Assembly (NCBI GenBank): GCA_937989875.1
Contig: CALKBO010000029.1
Span: forward strand, 62,001-126,000
Source: an uncultured Collinsella sp.
GTDB taxonomy: Bacteria > Actinomycetota > Coriobacteriia > Coriobacteriales > Coriobacteriaceae
Direction: 5' to 3'
Length of the DNA stretch: 64,000 bases
The notes below the pieces were generated by a model that did no database searches, was not told where the DNA came from, and worked only from the letters and a program-made list of their open reading frames with translations. The first letter of the stretch is position 1; the number at the start of each line of letters is the position of its first letter. Shown here piece by piece: positions 8,953-18,126 of the stretch. The position numbers were made by a program, and so were the translations under genes.

Positions 8953-10200
8953 ATGGCAACTAATCAAGAAACGGCCGTCATTAAGGCGCGCATGGACCGT
9001 ATTCCCTCGGCGTTGTCGCCCGAACTTGTCGAGCGCATTGCCGCCGATCGCGCTTCGGGCCATGTCAACCCGTATCGTTGCAACGACGATCAGGTCATTC
9101 GTCGTATTGATCGCGCCGCCGACAAAGGCACGCTTATGCGTCCGGCGTTTATGCGCGATACCGAAAAGATACTTCATCTTCCGGCGTACACCCGTTATGC
9201 GGGCAAAACGCAGGTCTTTAGCTTCCGTAGCAATGACGATCTGTCGCGCCGCGGTTTGCACGTGCAGCTTGTCTCGCGCATTGCGCGCGATATCGGTCGC
9301 GCCCTGGGGCTCAATTGCGATCTGATCGAGGCGATTGGCCTGGGTCACGACTTGGGACACACGCCTTTCGGCCATGCCGGCGAGCGCTTCCTCAACGATA
9401 TCTTTCATGAGCGTACGGGGCGTTATTTTTTCCATAACGTGCAGTCGGTCCGCGTGCTCGACGCGTTGTATGGCCGCAACGTGTCGCTCCAGACGCTCGA
9501 CGGCGTGCTATGCCATAACGGCGAGTACGAGCAGCGCGTGTTTGAGCTCTCGGACATGGGCTCCTTTGACCAGTTCGATCAGACGGTTGAGGACTGTATT
9601 GCCACGGGCTATGGCGCCATTGGACACCTGCGTCCCATGACGCTCGAGGGCTGCGTGGTTCGCATCTCGGATATCCTTGCCTACGTCGGTCGTGACCGTC
9701 AGGATGCGATTGCGGCGGGCCTGCTTTCGCCCGACGCTTTTGATGATGGCCGGGGCGGTGCCTACAACAGTTGGATCCTCACGCATGCCTCCATCGATAT
9801 CGTTGAGCACAGCTATGGTAAGCCGCGCATCGAGATGAGCGAGGACCTGTTTGAGGAAATTCGCCGTGCCAAGCGGGAGAACTACGAGAGGATCTATAGC
9901 AAGGGCGGTATCGAGGGCGATTCCGAGGCGGAGCTGCGCGAGGCGTTCGTAAAGCTCTACGACCGTTGTCTGCGGGATCTAAACAGTGGCGACGAGTCCT
10001 CTTACATCTTTAAGCACCATATTTCGCGCATTGAGCAGCAGCTTTCCTACTACGATCGCACCTATGACTGGCAGGACGACAAGGATCAAGCCGTGGTGGA
10101 TTACATCGCGAGCATGACGGACGGTTATTTCTGTGAGCTGACGAGCAAGCTGTTCCCGGGTCTAAAGTTTCCGCATCGTACCTATATTAACGAACGGTAG
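8953..10200 (+). CDS. dGTPase-like HD-domain triphosphohydrolase
   Basis: A 415-residue HD-superfamily protein of the Dgt type. The metal site is seen as RGLHVQL (His103) and GLGHDLGHTPFGH (His132, Asp133). Members hydrolyse dNTPs to nucleoside and triphosphate, controlling pools and aiding replication fidelity. The ATG at 8953 has AAGGAG six bases upstream. The gene is followed, after a short gap with a TATACT box at 10216-10221, by rarA. Substrate preference cannot be told from sequence. Confidence 0.82.
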   Translation: MATNQETAVIKARMDRIPSALSPELVERIAADRASGHVNPYRCNDDQVIRRIDRAADKGTLMRPAFMRDTEKILHLPAYTRYAGKTQVFSFRSNDDLSRRGLHVQLVSRIARDIGRALGLNCDLIEAIGLGHDLGHTPFGHAGERFLNDIFHERTGRYFFHNVQSVRVLDALYGRNVSLQTLDGVLCHNGEYEQRVFELSDMGSFDQFDQTVEDCIATGYGAIGHLRPMTLEGCVVRISDILAYVGRDRQDAIAAGLLSPDAFDDGRGGAYNSWILTHASIDIVEHSYGKPRIEMSEDLFEEIRRAKRENYERIYSKGGIEGDSEAELREAFVKLYDRCLRDLNSGDESSYIFKHHISRIEQQLSYYDRTYDWQDDKDQAVVDYIASMTDGYFCELTSKLFPGLKFPHRTYINER

Positions 10201-10260
10201 TTCGTATCCTTTCGGTATACTGTTGGTCAACAACGATTTTGATTGATGCACGGGATGGCT

Positions 10261-11610
10261 ATGGACGACCTTTTTTCTGCTTCGACGCGCGAGCGTTCCT
10301 TTCAGAATGCGCCGCTTGCGGTGCGCATGCGCCCCAATTCGCTTGACGAGTATGTGGGCCAGCAAAAGGCCGTCGGTAAGGGTTCATGGTTGCGTGCCGC
10401 GATCGAGCACGATGTGCTTTCGAGCGTGATTCTGTACGGGCCGGCCGGTACGGGTAAGACGACGCTGGCCCATATTATCGCCAACCATACCAAGAGCGAG
10501 TTTGTCGAGGTCAGCGCCGTGACGGGCACCGTAAAGGACTTGCGCCGCGTGATTGACGAGGCCAAGACGCGCCTGAATACCTACGACCGCCGCACTATCC
10601 TGTTTATCGACGAGATTCACCGCTTCTCCAAGTCGCAGCAGGATGCCTTGCTGCATGCGGTTGAGAACCGTACCGTCATTATGATTGGCGCCACGACGGA
10701 GAATCCGTACTTTGAGGTCAACTCGGCATTGCTCTCGCGCGGTCGCGTGGTGGAGCTTGAGCATCTTAAAGACGAGGATATCGCCACGCTTATCGAGCGT
10801 GCGCTCGAGGCGCCGCAGGGTTTGAACGGCAAGTTCTCGGCCGATGAGGATACGGTTAAGACCATCTGCACGCTTGCAGCGGGTGACGCTCGCTCGGCGC
10901 TCACGACGCTCGAACTTGCGAGCGAGATTGCCGTCACGCGTCCCGATACCGAGGGAACGCCAGCGCCCGCGGCGGGGGAGCGCTATCCCATCACCGTGGA
11001 TGACGTGAAGATCGCCAACCCGCGTCGTGGATTTTCGTATGACAAAAACGGCGACATGCACTACGACATCATCAGTGCGTTTATTAAGTCCATGCGCGGT
11101 AGCGACCCCGATGCCACGATCTATTGGCTCGCGCGCATGATTGATGCGGGGGAGGACCCCAAGTTTATCGCTCGACGTATTATGATTCATGCTTCTGAGG
11201 ACGTTGGCAACGCCGACCCGCAGGCGCTTTTGGTGGCACATGCCGCCTTTAAGTCTGCCGAGGTCATTGGCTATCCCGAGTGCCGCATTAACCTGGCTCA
11301 GGCTGCACTCTATGTGTGTTTGGCCCCTAAATCCAACGCGTGTGAGGCTTCGATCGATGCGGCGCTGGCCGATATCCATTCTAGTGGGCTTCGCGAGGTA
11401 CCGAGTTATCTGCGCGATCGCCATCGCCCAGGCAGCGACGACTACGGTGTGTATAAATACCCGCACGATTATCCCGAAGGCTGGGTCGATCAGCGCTATT
11501 TGCCCGAGGGGCTGGAGCGCGGTGCGTTCTGGCAGCCTGCCGGGCGCGGCTGGGAAGAGTGGCGCGTAGAGCAAAGCGAGCGCGACCGCAGCGGGAATGC
11601 ACCGAAGTAG
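10261..11610 (+). CDS. rarA: Replication-associated recombination protein A (AAA ATPase, MgsA/RarA)
   Basis: A 449-residue clamp-loader-like ATPase acting at stalled replication forks. Walker A GPAGTGKT is at about 60-67 and Walker B LFIDEIH at 114-120, followed by the sensor stretch GATTENPYFEVNSALLSR and the C-terminal tetramerisation region with HASEDVGNADPQAL. In-frame ATGs at 10246, 10255 and 10261 are possible; 10261 (MDDLF) was chosen because a short CGGGA site precedes it and the family usually begins close to this point. Confidence 0.93.
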   Translation: MDDLFSASTRERSFQNAPLAVRMRPNSLDEYVGQQKAVGKGSWLRAAIEHDVLSSVILYGPAGTGKTTLAHIIANHTKSEFVEVSAVTGTVKDLRRVIDEAKTRLNTYDRRTILFIDEIHRFSKSQQDALLHAVENRTVIMIGATTENPYFEVNSALLSRGRVVELEHLKDEDIATLIERALEAPQGLNGKFSADEDTVKTICTLAAGDARSALTTLELASEIAVTRPDTEGTPAPAAGERYPITVDDVKIANPRRGFSYDKNGDMHYDIISAFIKSMRGSDPDATIYWLARMIDAGEDPKFIARRIMIHASEDVGNADPQALLVAHAAFKSAEVIGYPECRINLAQAALYVCLAPKSNACEASIDAALADIHSSGLREVPSYLRDRHRPGSDDYGVYKYPHDYPEGWVDQRYLPEGLERGAFWQPAGRGWEEWRVEQSERDRSGNAPK

Positions 11611-11710
11611 CTGCTGATAATTTTGTCCCACGTTGCTGCTCTTGGCATGTTCGGTCCCCTTTGGGGTACCATGAAAAGCGTCTGTATTTCGATTCTTCCG
11701 GGAGGCTTGT

Positions 11711-12301
11711 ATGAGTCCCATTCAAATCGCCCTGCTGCTGCTCGCCGTTGCCGGCGTGTGGGCCATCGCTGAGCTCGCGCTTACCCTGCGCAAGACCCGC
11801 AACGTTGTCGACTCGCTCGATAAGACCGTGAACGACCTCAACAACACCATCGCCGAGGCTCAGCCTGTGGTGGTAAAGCTCGATGGCGCTGTCGATGAGC
11901 TTACGCCGGCGCTTGCCCAGATGGAGCCGCTGCTTAAGTCGAGCAAGACGGCAGTTGATGCCCTTACCTCCAATCTCGTAGAGGTCGAAGCCGTGGTTCG
12001 CGACATTTCCGAGGTTACGGGCAGCATGGCCGAGGCCAGCAATGCTGTGTCGAGCGTGACCGACTCTGCCGCTGGTGCTGTGCAGAAACTCTTTAACAAG
12101 GTGAAGACTCCCGCGGCCGACGCCGAGCGCAAGCTTTCCGCTGCCGAAGAAGCCGAGCAGCCGACCGAGCGTGTCCTGATTGGCGAAGCCGGGGACGATG
12201 TCGCTGCTGGTGACAATGATGCACAGAAGCCTGCTGCTAAAGCAGCCCAGTATTACACCTACACGCCCGCCGAGACCACCGAGGAGTCCTGCGATGAGTA
12301 G
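11711..12301 (+). CDS. Membrane-anchored coiled-coil protein, DUF948-like
   Basis: A 196-residue protein with one N-terminal membrane helix (residues 3-25) and then a long helical, coiled-coil-prone stretch with repeating leucine and valine heptads, ending in an acidic, alanine-rich tail. The pattern is that of DUF948-type general stress proteins. The stop overlaps the next start by eight bases, so it is translated with the RsbW-like and sigma-factor genes. A role in the stress-response unit is inferred from this context only. A GC-rich hairpin with little T-run lies upstream near 11652-11670. Confidence 0.6.
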   Translation: MSPIQIALLLLAVAGVWAIAELALTLRKTRNVVDSLDKTVNDLNNTIAEAQPVVVKLDGAVDELTPALAQMEPLLKSSKTAVDALTSNLVEVEAVVRDISEVTGSMAEASNAVSSVTDSAAGAVQKLFNKVKTPAADAERKLSAAEEAEQPTERVLIGEAGDDVAAGDNDAQKPAAKAAQYYTYTPAETTEESCDE

Positions 12302-12671
12302 CGAAGCAACTTGCCCCATTACGCTGACCGTTGCCGGCGACCCGCGTCTGGCGCGCCTTGTGCGCATGACGGCGGCAAATGTCGGTGCCCTGTGCTCTAT
12401 GTCTGTCGATCGTATCGAGGACATCCGCATGGCTGCCGAGGAGGCTTTCATTTTTGGTTGCACCGCGGTCGACTGCGATGACATCACCATCAAATTCGAT
12501 GTCGATGAGACCCACGTTGGCATGACTATTACCTTTGGCGATCAGGCTACGGTCGATGAAGACGACCAGGCTGCGGTGTATGCCGAGCTCATCCTCGCGA
12601 GCGTGTGCGATTCCTACGAAAAGACTGCGGCGCCCCTGACGCTTTCCCTCGACCTCAAGGCGGATATCTAA
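12294..12671 (+). CDS. RsbW/SpoIIAB-like anti-sigma protein, degenerate ATP site
   Basis: A 125-residue protein with the outline of a GHKL anti-sigma kinase: an N-terminal beta strand, a helix, then DRIEDIRMAAEEAF, which aligns with the N-box region of SpoIIAB and RsbW. The N-box asparagine is missing, and neither a DxGxG nor a GxG loop can be found, so ATP binding and kinase activity are doubtful. Its place immediately before a SigB-type sigma gene, with one base between stop and start, supports a role as sigma partner. GAGGAG precedes the ATG at good spacing. Confidence 0.65.
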   Translation: MSSEATCPITLTVAGDPRLARLVRMTAANVGALCSMSVDRIEDIRMAAEEAFIFGCTAVDCDDITIKFDVDETHVGMTITFGDQATVDEDDQAAVYAELILASVCDSYEKTAAPLTLSLDLKADI

Positions 12672-12672
12672 T

Positions 12673-13464
12673 ATGACCGAACGTTCCCGGAGCGGTAAGA
12701 CCGCTTGGGACAAGGAGAAAACCCGCGAGCTGTTTCGTCGCTATAAAGAGACCGGTGACCCGGACGCTCGCGAGCAGCTCGTCATGTCCCACATGAACCT
12801 GGTAAGGTTTCTTGCCAACAAATTTAAGAACCGTGGCGAGCCGCTCGACGACCTCATGCAGGTCGGCTATTTGGGCCTGCTCAAGGCTATCGACCGCTTT
12901 GATCCCGAGCGCGGACTCGAGTTCACGACGTTTGCGACACCCACTATCCTGGGCGAGATCAAACGCCATTTCCGCGACAAGGGCTGGAGCGTGCGCGTAC
13001 CGCGTCGTCTGCAGGAGCTCTCGGCCAAGGTCAACCAGGCTACTGACAAACTTACCAACGAGCTGCAGCGTTCGCCCAAGGTTGAGGAGATCGCTGAGTA
13101 TCTAGATGTGACTGTCGATGAGGTCCTCGAGGCTATGGAATCGTCTTCGGCCTATACCTCTGTGCCCATCGAGGCTCCTGGTGCGTCCGATTCCGACGAT
13201 GCCCCCTCGATTCTCGACCGTTACGCCGAAGACGACAATGAGCTCGACTTTACCGATGACCGCCTAGTGATCGAGGAAGCCATCCGTGATTTCTCGCCGC
13301 GCGAGCGCGAGGTGATCGAGCTGCGCTTTGTGAAGGGCATGACCCAGATCGAGATCGCCAAGAAGCTGGGTATTTCTCAGGTGCAGGTTTCGCGTCTGCT
13401 GCGCCGCACGCTTAAGAAGATTCAGGACAAGATCGACCCCGACGGAGTGATGATTCGTTCATGA
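12673..13464 (+). CDS. SigB/SigF-type RNA polymerase sigma factor
   Basis: A 263-residue sigma-70 family group 3 factor. Region 2 runs through LVRFLANKFKNRGEPLDDLMQVGYLGL, here abbreviated by its DDLMQVGYLGLLKAIDRF core, followed by FTTFATPTILGEIKRHFRD; region 3 follows, and region 4 holds FSPREREVIELRF and the helix-turn-helix TQIEIAKKLGISQVQVSRLL. It probably directs a general stress or envelope regulon. It sits in an overlapping run: RsbW-like gene, sigma, then a permease whose ATG overlaps the sigma stop by four bases. Confidence 0.9.
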   Translation: MTERSRSGKTAWDKEKTRELFRRYKETGDPDAREQLVMSHMNLVRFLANKFKNRGEPLDDLMQVGYLGLLKAIDRFDPERGLEFTTFATPTILGEIKRHFRDKGWSVRVPRRLQELSAKVNQATDKLTNELQRSPKVEEIAEYLDVTVDEVLEAMESSSAYTSVPIEAPGASDSDDAPSILDRYAEDDNELDFTDDRLVIEEAIRDFSPREREVIELRFVKGMTQIEIAKKLGISQVQVSRLLRRTLKKIQDKIDPDGVMIRS

Positions 13465-14870
13465 GTGAGCACCCCCAACAAACCGATCGCGTGCTGCGCG
13501 ACACCCGCATTCTGACGCTGCGCATTTGGGCCGTTGTCGGCTGCATTGTTATTGCTGCTGTCATCTTTAACCTTATGGGCATCCTGGCACCGGTTATTGA
13601 GTTTCTTGCCGTCGGCTCCATCATTGCTTTTGTGATGTCCCCGATCACCAATTGGCTCGAGCACCATGGCGTGAATCGCGGCATCGGTTCGCTTATCGCG
13701 CTTATTGTTGTTGTTGCCGTGCTCGTCGGTGTCGTTTGCATCTTGTCGCCGATTCTCTTTGGTCAGATCATGGAAGTCCTGAGCCGCCTGCCCGAGCAGC
13801 TTCGTGTTGCAGGTGGCGATCTCAACGAGATGATCTCGCATGCCAAGACGCTCAACAACACGCCGCTCAAGGAGTATTTGGACGATAATCTTTCGTCGCT
13901 GGTTGCCGTGGCATCGAAGTATGTGTCTCAGATTGCTGCCGAGCTTGGCCGCGGTGTGTTCCCGCTCATCACCAATACGGCCTCGCAGTTGTTCGTGATC
14001 TTCCTTGGTCTGGTGCTTGCCTACTGGATGGCCTGCGACTACCCTCGCATGCATCACGAGATTTGCACCATCATCGGTCAGGAGAAGGAGACCTCGTACC
14101 GCTTTATGGTCGCCATCCTTTCTCGCTCTGTCGGCGGCTACATGCGCGGTATGGTCGTGACGTCCATCTGTGGTGGTTTCCTCGCCTTTATCGGTTTTAT
14201 GATCATCGGCCATCCGTATGCGGCGCTCATGGCTATCTTTACCGGCGTCATGCATTTGGTTCCGGTCGTCGGTCCTTGGGTGAGCGCAGCAATCGCCACA
14301 GTGCTTGGTTTCATGTTCAGCCCCATGTTGGCGTTATGGACGCTTATTGTGACGATGGTCGCGCAAAACGTCACCGATAACGTGATTTCGCCTAAGGTTA
14401 TGCAGAGCTCGGTGCAGGTGCATCCCATCATGAGCCTCACGGCGCTCGTTATTGGCTCGGCACTCATGGGCCCCATCGGCATGATTATTGCCATCCCGCT
14501 TTGTGCGGCCCTCAAAGGTATCTTCGTGTACTACTTCGAGAATGAGACCGGCCGACAGCTTGTGGCCTATGACGGCGCCGTGTTTAAGGGCACGCCGTAC
14601 CGCGATGCCGATGGCAACCCGGTCGCCGCCTACGACGCGCTCGGCGACGACACCTTCATCTACGAGTCCGAGCTCATCGGCAACGAGACTGCGCCCGAGG
14701 CCAAGGCCATGCCCAAGCCCGAGCTCGATAATCCCTGGATTAAGCTCTCGGGCCTGCAGCCCGATGCAACCGGTTTCTTCAAGAACCCCTTCGCCAAGGA
14801 CGATGACTCCAACTCGGACGACGATACCAAAACCGGCATCGACGGCTCCATGGACGATGATGACAACTAG
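13461..14870 (+). CDS. AI-2E family transporter (PerM/YdbI-like)
   Basis: A 469-residue membrane protein with about eight helices in the AI-2E exporter family arrangement, including the conserved LVPVVGPW and QNVTDNVISPKVM segments. The last 100 residues are a hydrophilic, aspartate-rich tail not typical of the family core. Members export small molecules or ions, and the substrate is unknown. The start overlaps the sigma-factor stop (ATGA), so the permease is co-translated with the stress sigma unit. Confidence 0.85.
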   Translation: MSEHPQQTDRVLRDTRILTLRIWAVVGCIVIAAVIFNLMGILAPVIEFLAVGSIIAFVMSPITNWLEHHGVNRGIGSLIALIVVVAVLVGVVCILSPILFGQIMEVLSRLPEQLRVAGGDLNEMISHAKTLNNTPLKEYLDDNLSSLVAVASKYVSQIAAELGRGVFPLITNTASQLFVIFLGLVLAYWMACDYPRMHHEICTIIGQEKETSYRFMVAILSRSVGGYMRGMVVTSICGGFLAFIGFMIIGHPYAALMAIFTGVMHLVPVVGPWVSAAIATVLGFMFSPMLALWTLIVTMVAQNVTDNVISPKVMQSSVQVHPIMSLTALVIGSALMGPIGMIIAIPLCAALKGIFVYYFENETGRQLVAYDGAVFKGTPYRDADGNPVAAYDALGDDTFIYESELIGNETAPEAKAMPKPELDNPWIKLSGLQPDATGFFKNPFAKDDDSNSDDDTKTGIDGSMDDDDN

Positions 14871-14920
14871 CGGGGTAATTCGGATTAATATTCATACGCG
14901 CTAACATGCAATTTCGCTGA

Positions 14921-14950
14921 AGGGCCGGCATTGTGCCGGCCCTCTTTTTT
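14921..14950 (+). terminator. Intrinsic terminator after the AI-2E transporter
   Basis: AGGGCCGGCA pairs with TGCCGGCCCT around a three-base loop and is followed by six T. Confidence 0.9.
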
Positions 14951-14976
14951 GCACTTGCGCGGTGGGATGGTAATAT
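14949..14976 (+). promoter_or_regulatory. Candidate promoter of the alaS operon
   Basis: TTGCAC at 14949-14954 and TAATAT at 14971-14976 are separated by 16 bases. The -35 overlaps the tail of the preceding terminator. Confidence 0.5.
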
Positions 14977-15022
14977 CGTTACGTTTGAACTGTTTCGATG
15001 TGAAACCGAGGAGATTCCCTCT

Positions 15023-17680
15023 ATGAGTGCTGACTACCCGTCAATGACTACGGCCGAGATCCGCTCCAAGTTCCTCAACTTCTTTGAGGAGCGCGGTCTT
15101 AAGCTCTATCCTTCTTCGTCCCTCGTCCCCGATGATCCCTCGCTGCTGCTTGCCAACGCCGGCATGAATCAGTTTAAGGAGTACTACCAGGGCAAGAAGA
15201 CCATGAAGGAGATCGGCGCTATCTCCTGCCAGAAGTGCGTCCGCACCAACGACATCGATTGCATCGGCGAGGACGGTCGTCACCTGTCGTTCTTCGAGAT
15301 GCTCGGCGATTTCTCTTTTGGCGGCGTCTCCAAGGAGCAGGCTTGCGCATGGGCCTTTGAGCTCATCACCAAGGAGTTCAAGCTGCCGCTCGACCGCCTG
15401 TACTTTACCGTCTTTACCGAGGACGACGAGACCCACGACGTGTGGCGTTCTCTGGGCGTTGCCGAGGACCACATCTCCCGCCTGGGCGAGGACGACAACT
15501 TCTGGGCCGCTGGCCCCACCGGCCCCTGCGGTCCGTGCTCCGAGATCTACTTTGACATGGGCGAGGAGGTCGGCTGCGGCAGCCCCGACTGCAAGCCTGG
15601 CTGCGACTGCGACCGCTTCCTTGAGTTCTGGAACCTTGTGTTTACCCAGTACGACCGTCAGGAGGACGGCTCCATGCCGGAGCTGCCGCACCGCAACCTC
15701 GATACGGGCATGGGCCTGGAGCGCATGGCCGCCATCATGCAGCACAAGACCGCCAATTACGACGGCGACTTGATGCAGCATCTCATCAAGCTGGGCGAGG
15801 AGATCAGCGGCAAGACTTATGACGCCGAGGATTACTCCGGTGCCAGCCGTTCTCTGCGTATCATCGCCGACCACTCCCGTGCTGTCGACTTTATGATCTC
15901 GGACGGCATCCTTCCCGGTAACGAGGGTCGCGAGTACGTTCTTCGCCGCCTGCTCCGCCGCGCCGTGTTCCACGGTCGCCTGTTGGGCATCGAGGGCGCC
16001 TTCCTGACCAAGTTCATCGACGAGGTTAACGCTCAGATGGGCGAGGCTTATCCCGAGCTGCTCAAGAATGTCGCGCTCGTCAAGGGTATCGTCGCCTCCG
16101 AGGAGGAGCGCTTCTCCACGACGCTCGACAACGGCCGCGTCTATCTGGACGAGGCCCTGGCAGTGCTTGCCGAGGGCGCCGTGCTTCCGGGCGATGTCGC
16201 CTTTAAGCTGCACGACACCTTTGGTTTCCCCATCGATCTGACCGTCGAGATCGCCGGCACCGCTGGCCACGACGTCGACATGGACGGCTTCACTGCCTGC
16301 ATGGAGGACCAGAAGGCCCGCGCCCGCGCCAATGCCAAGGGCGACGCCTGGGGCAGCTTCAATGACGTGTGGGTCGAGCTTTCGGACAAGGTCGCCGCGA
16401 CTGAGTTCGACGGCTATGACAACGATGTGATCGAGGGCGCCAAGGTTGTCGCCATCGTGCGCAACGGCGAGTCCGTCGAGTCCGCTGCCGCCGGCGAGGA
16501 TGTCGAGGTTGTGCTCGACCGCACCCCGTTCTATGCCGAGATGGGTGGTCAGCAGGGCGATGCCGGCATGCTTTCCGCCGAGGGCGTTGTTCTGACCGTT
16601 GCCGACACCAAGAACCACAACGGCCTGTATGCCCACCTCGCGCACGTTGCCGATGGCACGCTGACTGTCGGTGCCGCTGTTACCGCCGCGCTCGACGCCG
16701 AGCGCCGTGGCTTCTTGCGCCGTAACCACACCGCCACGCACCTGCTCGACGCCGCCCTTAAGCAGGTCCTGGGCGAGCACGTCTCCCAGGCCGGCTCGCT
16801 GGTGACGCCCGAGCACCTGCGCTTTGACTTCACGCACTTCGAGGCTCTGTCCTCCGAGCAGCTCAAGGCTGTCGAGGACCTGGTCAACCAGCAGATCTTC
16901 ACTTCCAAGCCGGTTGTGACCCGTGTCATGGGCATCGACGAGGCTAAGGCTGCCGGCGCTGTCGCTCTGTTTGGCGAGAAGTACGGCGATGTCGTCCGCG
17001 TCGTCTCCGTGGGCACCGAGGACCAGCCGTTCTCCCGCGAGCTCTGCGGTGGCACGCACGCTGCCAACACCGCCGAGATCGGCCTGTTCAAGATCATTTC
17101 CGAGTCCTCCACAGGCTCCAATGTCCGCCGTATCGAGGCCGTGACCTCTAAGGGCGCTCTCGATTACATGGCCGACCGCCTGGCACTTGTTGACGCCGCT
17201 GCCGCTGCGCTCAAGTGCCGCGTCGACGAGGTTCCCGCCCGTGTGGAGAACCTGCAGGCCGAGCTGCGCGAGACGTCCAACAAGCTCAAAAAGGCTCTGA
17301 CCGGTGGCTCCTCCGACGCCATTTCCAGTGCCATCGAGGGTGCTGTCGAGCTCGGCGGCTACAAGCTGGTCGTTGCTGAGCTCCAGGGTCTTGAAGCTGC
17401 CGACCTGCGCAACGTATGGGATACCGTCCACCAGAAGGTCGCCGGCCCTGTCGCTTGTGTCGTCGCCAGCGTGACTGAGAAGGGCACTCCGGCCCTGCTC
17501 GCTGCCGGCTCCGATGACGCCGTGAAGGCCGGGTTCCACGCCGGTAACGTGATCAAGCAGATCGCGGGTCTGGTCGACGGTCGCGGTGGTGGCCGTCCCA
17601 ACATGGCCCAGGCCGGTGGCAAGAACGCCGCCGGCATCGCCGATGCCCTCGCGGCCGCCAAGACCGCGCTCGGCGCCTAA
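15023..17680 (+). CDS. alaS: Alanyl-tRNA synthetase
   Basis: An 885-residue class II synthetase charging tRNA-Ala. The N-terminal catalytic core (NAGMNQFKEYYQG, then RNLDTGMGLERM) is followed by the editing domain with the zinc motif RNHTATHLLDAAL and ELCGGTHAANT, and a C-terminal C-Ala region ending in the glycine-rich GGGRPNMAQAGG. The ATG at 15023 has GAGGAG about ten bases upstream; a longer in-frame reading would start inside the preceding terminator and was rejected. It heads a run with ruvX, mltG, a HAD gene, aroK and the aroB homologue. Confidence 0.97.
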   Translation: MSADYPSMTTAEIRSKFLNFFEERGLKLYPSSSLVPDDPSLLLANAGMNQFKEYYQGKKTMKEIGAISCQKCVRTNDIDCIGEDGRHLSFFEMLGDFSFGGVSKEQACAWAFELITKEFKLPLDRLYFTVFTEDDETHDVWRSLGVAEDHISRLGEDDNFWAAGPTGPCGPCSEIYFDMGEEVGCGSPDCKPGCDCDRFLEFWNLVFTQYDRQEDGSMPELPHRNLDTGMGLERMAAIMQHKTANYDGDLMQHLIKLGEEISGKTYDAEDYSGASRSLRIIADHSRAVDFMISDGILPGNEGREYVLRRLLRRAVFHGRLLGIEGAFLTKFIDEVNAQMGEAYPELLKNVALVKGIVASEEERFSTTLDNGRVYLDEALAVLAEGAVLPGDVAFKLHDTFGFPIDLTVEIAGTAGHDVDMDGFTACMEDQKARARANAKGDAWGSFNDVWVELSDKVAATEFDGYDNDVIEGAKVVAIVRNGESVESAAAGEDVEVVLDRTPFYAEMGGQQGDAGMLSAEGVVLTVADTKNHNGLYAHLAHVADGTLTVGAAVTAALDAERRGFLRRNHTATHLLDAALKQVLGEHVSQAGSLVTPEHLRFDFTHFEALSSEQLKAVEDLVNQQIFTSKPVVTRVMGIDEAKAAGAVALFGEKYGDVVRVVSVGTEDQPFSRELCGGTHAANTAEIGLFKIISESSTGSNVRRIEAVTSKGALDYMADRLALVDAAAAALKCRVDEVPARVENLQAELRETSNKLKKALTGGSSDAISSAIEGAVELGGYKLVVAELQGLEAADLRNVWDTVHQKVAGPVACVVASVTEKGTPALLAAGSDDAVKAGFHAGNVIKQIAGLVDGRGGGRPNMAQAGGKNAAGIADALAAAKTALGA

Positions 17681-17697
17681 GAATCCCGGTAGTCGCT

Positions 17698-18126
17698 GTG
17701 GTCGCGCTTGCGCTGGACATAGGAGAGACCAGAATCGGCATCGCCGTCTCGAGCCGTGATGGCAAGATGGCGATGCCCGTCAAGGTGCTCCCGGCTGCCG
17801 AGGTCACTGGCATGGCAAAGACGTTTCGCTACTTGGTCGAGGACTATGAGCCCGATATCCTGGTAAGCGGACGTCCCTTGACCATGGCCGGTGAGCCCGG
17901 CCCCCAGGCCGAGCGCGTTGCCGCCGTGGCGCAAAAGATTGCCGACGAGCTCGATCTTCCGCTGGAGTTTGAGGACGAGCGTCTGTCCTCGCAAGAGGCC
18001 AAGCGTATCCTGCGCGAGCAGGGCCTCAACGAAAAGCAGATGAGGGGCAAGATCGACATGATTGCCGCCAGCCTGTTTTTGCAGACGTGGCTCGATCGTA
18101 AAAACGAGGAGGTTTCGCATGCCTAG
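17698..18126 (+). CDS. ruvX: Putative pre-16S rRNA nuclease / Holliday junction resolvase YqgF (RuvX)
   Basis: A 142-residue RNase H-fold nuclease. The catalytic acidic residues sit in LALDIGETRIGIA, LEFEDERLSSQ and KIDMIAAS, as expected for YqgF. It is implicated in 16S rRNA 5' end maturation. GTG at 17698 is the start that keeps the full first strand. It follows alaS by 17 bases, and its stop overlaps the start of mltG by eight bases. Confidence 0.9.
   Translation: MVALALDIGETRIGIAVSSRDGKMAMPVKVLPAAEVTGMAKTFRYLVEDYEPDILVSGRPLTMAGEPGPQAERVAAVAQKIADELDLPLEFEDERLSSQEAKRILREQGLNEKQMRGKIDMIAASLFLQTWLDRKNEEVSHA

Noticed and set aside
12180..12293. Longer reading of the RsbW-like gene
   Set aside because: It overlaps the preceding gene by over 110 bases and has no ribosome site; ATG 12294 has GAGGAG.
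15041..17539. An open frame of more than 800 codons on the minus strand opposite alaS, and similar ones opposite ptsI and fruA
   Set aside because: They are mirror frames produced by the biased codon use of strongly conserved genes; the translations are low in pattern and have no ribosome sites.
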